From positions 124,001 through 188,000 of the forward strand of contig NZ_CAMLHC010000007.1 in assembly GCF_946479755.1 (NCBI RefSeq): a DNA stretch of 64,000 bases, in the 5' to 3' direction. Position 1 is the first letter of the stretch. The number at the start of each line of letters is the position of its first letter. This DNA is from an uncultured Chitinophaga sp. (GTDB taxonomy: Bacteria; Bacteroidota; Bacteroidia; Chitinophagales; Chitinophagaceae). A program made the translations under genes and the position numbers. Shown in pieces: positions 60,480-64,000 of this stretch. The notes beneath the pieces were generated by a model, which saw only the letters and a list, made by a program, of their open reading frames with translations, ran no database searches and was not told where the DNA came from.

Positions 60480-61493
60480 ATGATTAACCCAACCAACAAA
60501 ATATACAGGCAGCAAATCATAGAAGGGGTTTCCATCCCTGCTATTATCCATAATGACAGCTATTTTTTTGTCGACCTGGACGTGTATGCAGACGGCCGGG
60601 TGAACTGCTGGAATTTTGAAGATATGGAGCATTTTATAAAAGATGTGAACAGAGGTTGGGTAACATTATCCATTCCGGATAACCGTAACATTTCCATTCA
60701 TGGTCTGGGTAGCTGGGCCATTACCGGTGGGGCATGGTTATTTACCCCTGAAAAGTTTATCGGCTACGTCCGGGAGCTGGTAAAAACGCTCAATCCGGGA
60801 ATGCTCAATATGTATAAGTACCATAAAAAGGTAATCAATGGCGTTGCTATTGGAGAGAGCGGAAATGGACATCTCTATAAGGAAAATAAAAAGAGCCCTC
60901 ATGATATATTTCCTGAAACAATCGTTGGCGATGGATTAAACGTGTTTTATAAATTAAAGGGAGACTATCATTTGGTGAAGCTGAATATTTTTCCCGACCA
61001 GACATTTCAATTGTGCCGGTTAGAAATGCCTATGGAGCTGACGACGGCGGAGTTGGAGGAAATGATCGCCTCAGCGGTCATTGTCACAGCGCCACCGGTG
61101 GGTGCACGGGTGCATATATACGGCCTGGGTAGCTTTACAGTGAAAGAGGCAGATTACGCAGTAGATATCCGGGAGAAACTCATTGAAATCCGGGAGATCG
61201 TCCGGGGCCTCAATGGGGAGCCTTCCAGTGTCCAGGTTTGCAGGGAGGCATATCAGCAATATATAGCCGATCCGACGGCCCGTAATAAAGCGCTGCTGAA
61301 GGTTAGCTACGAAAATGTGCCTGACCACCATAAAATGTATGTGGGAGATATGGATACAAAAGATATTGCTGTCAGAATGATCATTTATGGTGAACAGGAA
61401 ATTGAGCAGTGGTCTCATTACCGGTTGGCGAAGAGACTGGGAGAGCAGCTGCCGTCAATCAATATACCTAAGCCGAAAGACGAAGATCAGTAG
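60480..61493 (+). CDS. Hypothetical protein with internal duplication
   Basis: This 337-residue protein has no signal peptide and no recognised catalytic motif. Two halves repeat: residues 20-107 (SYFFVDLDVYADGRVNCW, ISIHGLGSW, YVRELVKTLNP) and residues 153-247 (YHLVKLNIFPDQTFQLCRL, VHIYGLGSFTV, IREIVRGLNGEP). Each repeat has the order strand, GLGS loop, helix. Similar uncharacterised proteins are common in Bacteroidota and some are thought to be immunity-type proteins, but I cannot confirm this. A charged C-terminal tail follows (residues 250-337). The divergent neighbour is the third RiPP precursor. Confidence 0.75.
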   Translation: MINPTNKIYRQQIIEGVSIPAIIHNDSYFFVDLDVYADGRVNCWNFEDMEHFIKDVNRGWVTLSIPDNRNISIHGLGSWAITGGAWLFTPEKFIGYVRELVKTLNPGMLNMYKYHKKVINGVAIGESGNGHLYKENKKSPHDIFPETIVGDGLNVFYKLKGDYHLVKLNIFPDQTFQLCRLEMPMELTTAELEEMIASAVIVTAPPVGARVHIYGLGSFTVKEADYAVDIREKLIEIREIVRGLNGEPSSVQVCREAYQQYIADPTARNKALLKVSYENVPDHHKMYVGDMDTKDIAVRMIIYGEQEIEQWSHYRLAKRLGEQLPSINIPKPKDEDQ

Positions 61494-61500
61494 ACGGGAT

Positions 61501-61917
61501 TTACAATAACCCCTTTTGTTTCATCAATTCGTTCTGGTCCTCATGCGAAATGTACATGATAATCTTTGGCGCGCCGTTTAAATAAAGAAAATAGGAAATG
61601 TCGAAAGTGAGCAGCTCGTCGCCGGTCTTTTCATATTTTGCTCCCCAGGTGACTGTCGCCTGCGTATAGCCGTTGCTGATGGGTGTTTCTTTCAGGCGGA
61701 CAACCTCGATGCTTTGCATACCGGTTTGGCGGTTGAACTGCTCCACCTGCTTCAGCCACTCAATGAAACTGTCGTCGTTTTTGAAGGCGCCGTTGTTCCC
61801 GGGAATAGCGGCGATAAAATTCTCCGCATAAAAACCGGTAATGCCTTTAAGGTCATTGTTGTTGTTGGCTGCCGCATATCTTTCAAAGAATGCTTTCAGG
61901 TTTTTGGTGTCTTCCAT
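61501..61917 (-). CDS. NTF2-like (SnoaL-type) family protein
   Basis: This 138-residue protein has the cone-shaped NTF2 layout: helix LKAFFERYAAANNNNDLKGITGFYAENFIAAIPGN at the start, then DDSFIEWLKQVEQFNRQTGMQSIEVVRLKE, and the terminal strands ATVTWGAKYEKTGDELLTFDISYFLY. The family includes isomerases, ketosteroid-binding proteins and many unknowns; no catalytic residues stand out. It is convergent with the duplicated hypothetical gene, 7 nt from its stop. Confidence 0.8.
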   Translation of the reverse strand: MEDTKNLKAFFERYAAANNNNDLKGITGFYAENFIAAIPGNNGAFKNDDSFIEWLKQVEQFNRQTGMQSIEVVRLKETPISNGYTQATVTWGAKYEKTGDELLTFDISYFLYLNGAPKIIMYISHEDQNELMKQKGLL

Positions 61918-62039
61918 GGTGAAAAATTTTGAGTGAATGCCGCACTGCTATGATGCCGCGACCCTTTGCGGCGTAGTAGATCCGGCTCCGTTAGCATACA
62001 CAAAAACCATGTCATTTCTTCTGTAGAAGCTGAGGCTGC

Positions 62040-62900
62040 TTATTGTTTCCTGCCGGGAGGAAGCGTTACTGGAGGAAAAGCGTTTTCAGCCGGACAATCG
62101 ATGCTGATAACGGGAGCGCCGGCTACAGTAATGGATTGATGGCTTTTTTGCGGTGTTATTTTCTCTACCGGACCGTTTTTAACGTACAGCTCCTTACGGA
62201 AGGCTTTAATCCTGTCCTGGTTTAATTGCTCATATCTTGTTTCCAGCAGCTGTGGAAGCGAAGCCGGCGCATCGGGCTGTTTTTGCAACTCAATGTTGCC
62301 CAGGAGGTAGTGCCCGTCCTTGTATTCGACCGTGATATTCCGTTGGCCCCGGGGAAAGGCGTTATTGTTGACCAGGAGATAAATTTCATCATACTTTTCC
62401 GGGACCTGGAAATGATATACATACGCAGCGGTGTCTTTGCCGCTGGCGGGGAGTTTTATCGCCACAGTGATGTCGTTACATTCCTGCCGGTTTACCCTGA
62501 CGTATTCGTATATGCTGTAGTTACATTTGGGTTCTTCCCGGTACACCCGCCGGAAAGATGTTCCCGGGTCACCGGGGCTCATCCGGATAAAGGCTGCTTT
62601 ATCGGCAAAACCGCTGAAGCATATGGTTCCGCCGTGTTTGTTCCCTGTAGATACATACAGGTCCACCAGGTCCGATTGCCCCAATTCGAAGCTGATTTTG
62701 TTTTTATTGACTGGCTTCCACTTGCCACTGATATATTTGTTTTCAACAAAAATGTAGAACCGCCCTGCTTCATCCAGGATGAAATGCGCCTTTTCTTTGG
62801 AGCCGTCTATAGAGGCGGCGGTATAGTATCCGGGGAACTGGGCCAGGGAGGGCGGGATGCCGGCGAATAAAAGCAGGAGGAATACAATGTGACTTTTCAT
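62040..62900 (-). CDS. Hypothetical secreted protein
   Basis: This 286-residue protein has a signal peptide (VFLLLLFAGIPPSLAQ). The mature part is beta-rich (FILDEAGRFYIFVENKYISGKW, ISFELGQSDLVDLYVSTG, AAYVYHFQVPEKYDEIYLLVNNN) with three cysteines between residues 90 and 145 and one near 272. The tail is Pro-rich (NAFPPVTLPPGRKQ). I do not recognise a family. It stands alone, leftward, with no obvious partner. Confidence 0.7.
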   Translation of the reverse strand: MKSHIVFLLLLFAGIPPSLAQFPGYYTAASIDGSKEKAHFILDEAGRFYIFVENKYISGKWKPVNKNKISFELGQSDLVDLYVSTGNKHGGTICFSGFADKAAFIRMSPGDPGTSFRRVYREEPKCNYSIYEYVRVNRQECNDITVAIKLPASGKDTAAYVYHFQVPEKYDEIYLLVNNNAFPRGQRNITVEYKDGHYLLGNIELQKQPDAPASLPQLLETRYEQLNQDRIKAFRKELYVKNGPVEKITPQKSHQSITVAGAPVISIDCPAENAFPPVTLPPGRKQ

Positions 62901-63107
62901 ATAAAATCCGGGTTACGCTATGATGCGTGCCTGTCAAGTCTTGCGTCTGTGGCAATTACTTGCTGGCTGCGAGCGATAAAGATAATAAATTAAACAGGAT
63001 AGTCCGCTTCCTGCTTAGAAACCAGCCTTTTATAATTATAATAGTCAAATTGACATTTATTATTTATCTTTAGCGGACCACGTTTATGAACCGTTTTAAA
63101 GCATCGT

Positions 63108-64000
63108 ATGATTATGAATAGGATAAAAATCATCCTCGTTATCTTTTCCCTATCAGCTACACAAGCCTTTTCGCAGTCAAAAGCGGTACGCATCTCCAGT
63201 CCGGACCAGCAGATACAGGTGTCTGTATGGTGTGGCGCGGAGGGGGATGTCCGCTACCTGGTGAAGCATCGCAACACCATTGTCATAGACACTTCCTCCC
63301 TGGGCCTGACGCTGGCAGATGCAGACTGGACGCGGCAGCTAAGCCTGGTGTCGGTCTCCGGTACCCGTCAGGTCAGTGACAGCTACCGCATGGCCTTTGG
63401 AAAAAAATCCACCGTCAGCTACAATGCGCACCAACGGGAGCTGCATTATGTCAATAACAAAAAAGCGCCGATGTCTATCGTATTCCAGGTGTCCAACGAT
63501 GCCGTGGCATTCAGGTATCTGTTGACCGGTAAACCGGCCGGCATCCGGCAGGTGGTGAAAGAAAACACCGCTTTTAATTTCCCGGAGAGAACAACGACCT
63601 GGCTGCAGCCCATGCAGGTGGCCAGATCGGGATGGGAAGGCGTAAACCCGGCTTATGAAGAGCATTATCGCGCTGAGGTTCCCGTTGAAAAAGTGGGAGA
63701 GAACAACACCGGCTGGGTATACCCGGCGCTGTTTAAAGTGGGCGACAGCTGGGCGCTCCTGACGGAATCGGGACTGGATAGCAACTACTGCGCTACGCGT
63801 TTAATTTCAACCGCTACGCCCGGAGCGTTTACCATCGGATTCCCCGACCCCAGGGAAGTTATTACCGGCAAAGGATACCTGCCGCAGGGAACATTACCGT
63901 TTTCTTCGCCGTGGCGGGTGGTAACCATCGGTTCGCTGGAAACCATCATCACCTCTACTGCCGGCACAGACCTGGCAAAACCCGCTGTCCTTTCCAATAC
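63108..64000 (+). CDS. GH97-family glycosidase (N-terminal part, cut by the window)
   Basis: The frame runs open from the ATG at 63108 (or 63114) to the window edge, about 297 residues. A signal peptide (IILVIFSLSATQAFSQ) is followed by the GH97 N-terminal beta-sandwich: AVRISSPDQQIQVSVW, HYVNNKKAPMSIVFQVSNDAVAFRYLL and TTTWLQPMQVARSGWEGVNPAYEEHY. The TIM-barrel catalytic part lies beyond the window. GH97 enzymes are alpha-glucosidases or alpha-galactosidases of the SusB type. Subtype needs the missing C-terminal half. Confidence 0.85.
   Translation, partial: MIMNRIKIILVIFSLSATQAFSQSKAVRISSPDQQIQVSVWCGAEGDVRYLVKHRNTIVIDTSSLGLTLADADWTRQLSLVSVSGTRQVSDSYRMAFGKKSTVSYNAHQRELHYVNNKKAPMSIVFQVSNDAVAFRYLLTGKPAGIRQVVKENTAFNFPERTTTWLQPMQVARSGWEGVNPAYEEHYRAEVPVEKVGENNTGWVYPALFKVGDSWALLTESGLDSNYCATRLISTATPGAFTIGFPDPREVITGKGYLPQGTLPFSSPWRVVTIGSLETIITSTAGTDLAKPAVLSN

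Overview
The window looks like a chromosomal stretch of a Bacteroidota bacterium, most likely Chitinophaga or a close relative. The evidence is a SusC/SusD pair driven by an ECF sigma/FecR module, Bacteroidota-type TAnnTTTG promoter elements, few Shine-Dalgarno sequences, GC near 50 %, GH29, GH97 and GH20-like glycosidases, and double-glycine-leader peptides with C39 exporters. No insertion sequence, prophage, rRNA or CRISPR array was seen.

Layout. 1-3.3 kb: the start of a suf Fe-S assembly operon (flavin reductase, sufA, sufB, partial sufC, all leftward) with a divergent SufR-like regulator that carries a cysteine cluster. 3.3-4.9 kb: an EamA transporter and two GNAT acetyltransferases. 5.0-12.8 kb: a two-component system followed by a heavy-metal RND tripartite efflux operon (cusRS-like, TolC-like, adaptor, pump). 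12.8-19.4 kb: AI-2E transporter, GH20-like hydrolase, AraC regulator and small envelope proteins. 19.5-30.6 kb: housekeeping genes (UbiD-family decarboxylase, prfC, tsaD, trmN6-like methyltransferase, an NAD(P)-dependent dehydrogenase) with an alpha-L-fucosidase and an orphan MacB-like permease. 30.7 kb: tRNA-Leu(CAA) with its own promoter and terminator. 30.9-31.8 kb: BON and SH3 proteins.

32.1-34.0 kb: a fusion of an inactive-looking C39-like domain, a VKOR domain and a thioredoxin domain lies next to a 70-residue double-glycine peptide with six cysteines. I read this as a dedicated disulfide-peptide system. 34.1-42.1 kb: a decayed protease tail, then a leftward ECF sigma / FecR / SusC / SusD / glycerophosphodiesterase locus, which looks like uptake and cleavage of a phosphodiester-containing nutrient. 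42.3-50.7 kb: a TonB-dependent-receptor-like barrel in an operon with a LytS/LytTR two-component system, a TPR kinase with a NarL-type regulator, and a pair of secreted proteins.

50.7-60.3 kb is the most interesting region. It holds a complete RiPP cluster of the grasp-with-spasm type: two tandem precursors, an ATP-grasp ligase, an undescribed 71-codon ORF, a SPASM protein with no radical-SAM CxxxCxxC motif, a C39-peptidase ABC exporter and an HlyD-type adaptor, all in one leftward operon. A LytTR regulator and a TPR-lipoprotein histidine kinase diverge from it, and a third precursor with the same leader but a different core lies beyond the kinase. 60.5-64 kb: an unknown internally duplicated protein, an NTF2-like protein, a secreted unknown and the start of a GH97 glycosidase cut by the window edge.
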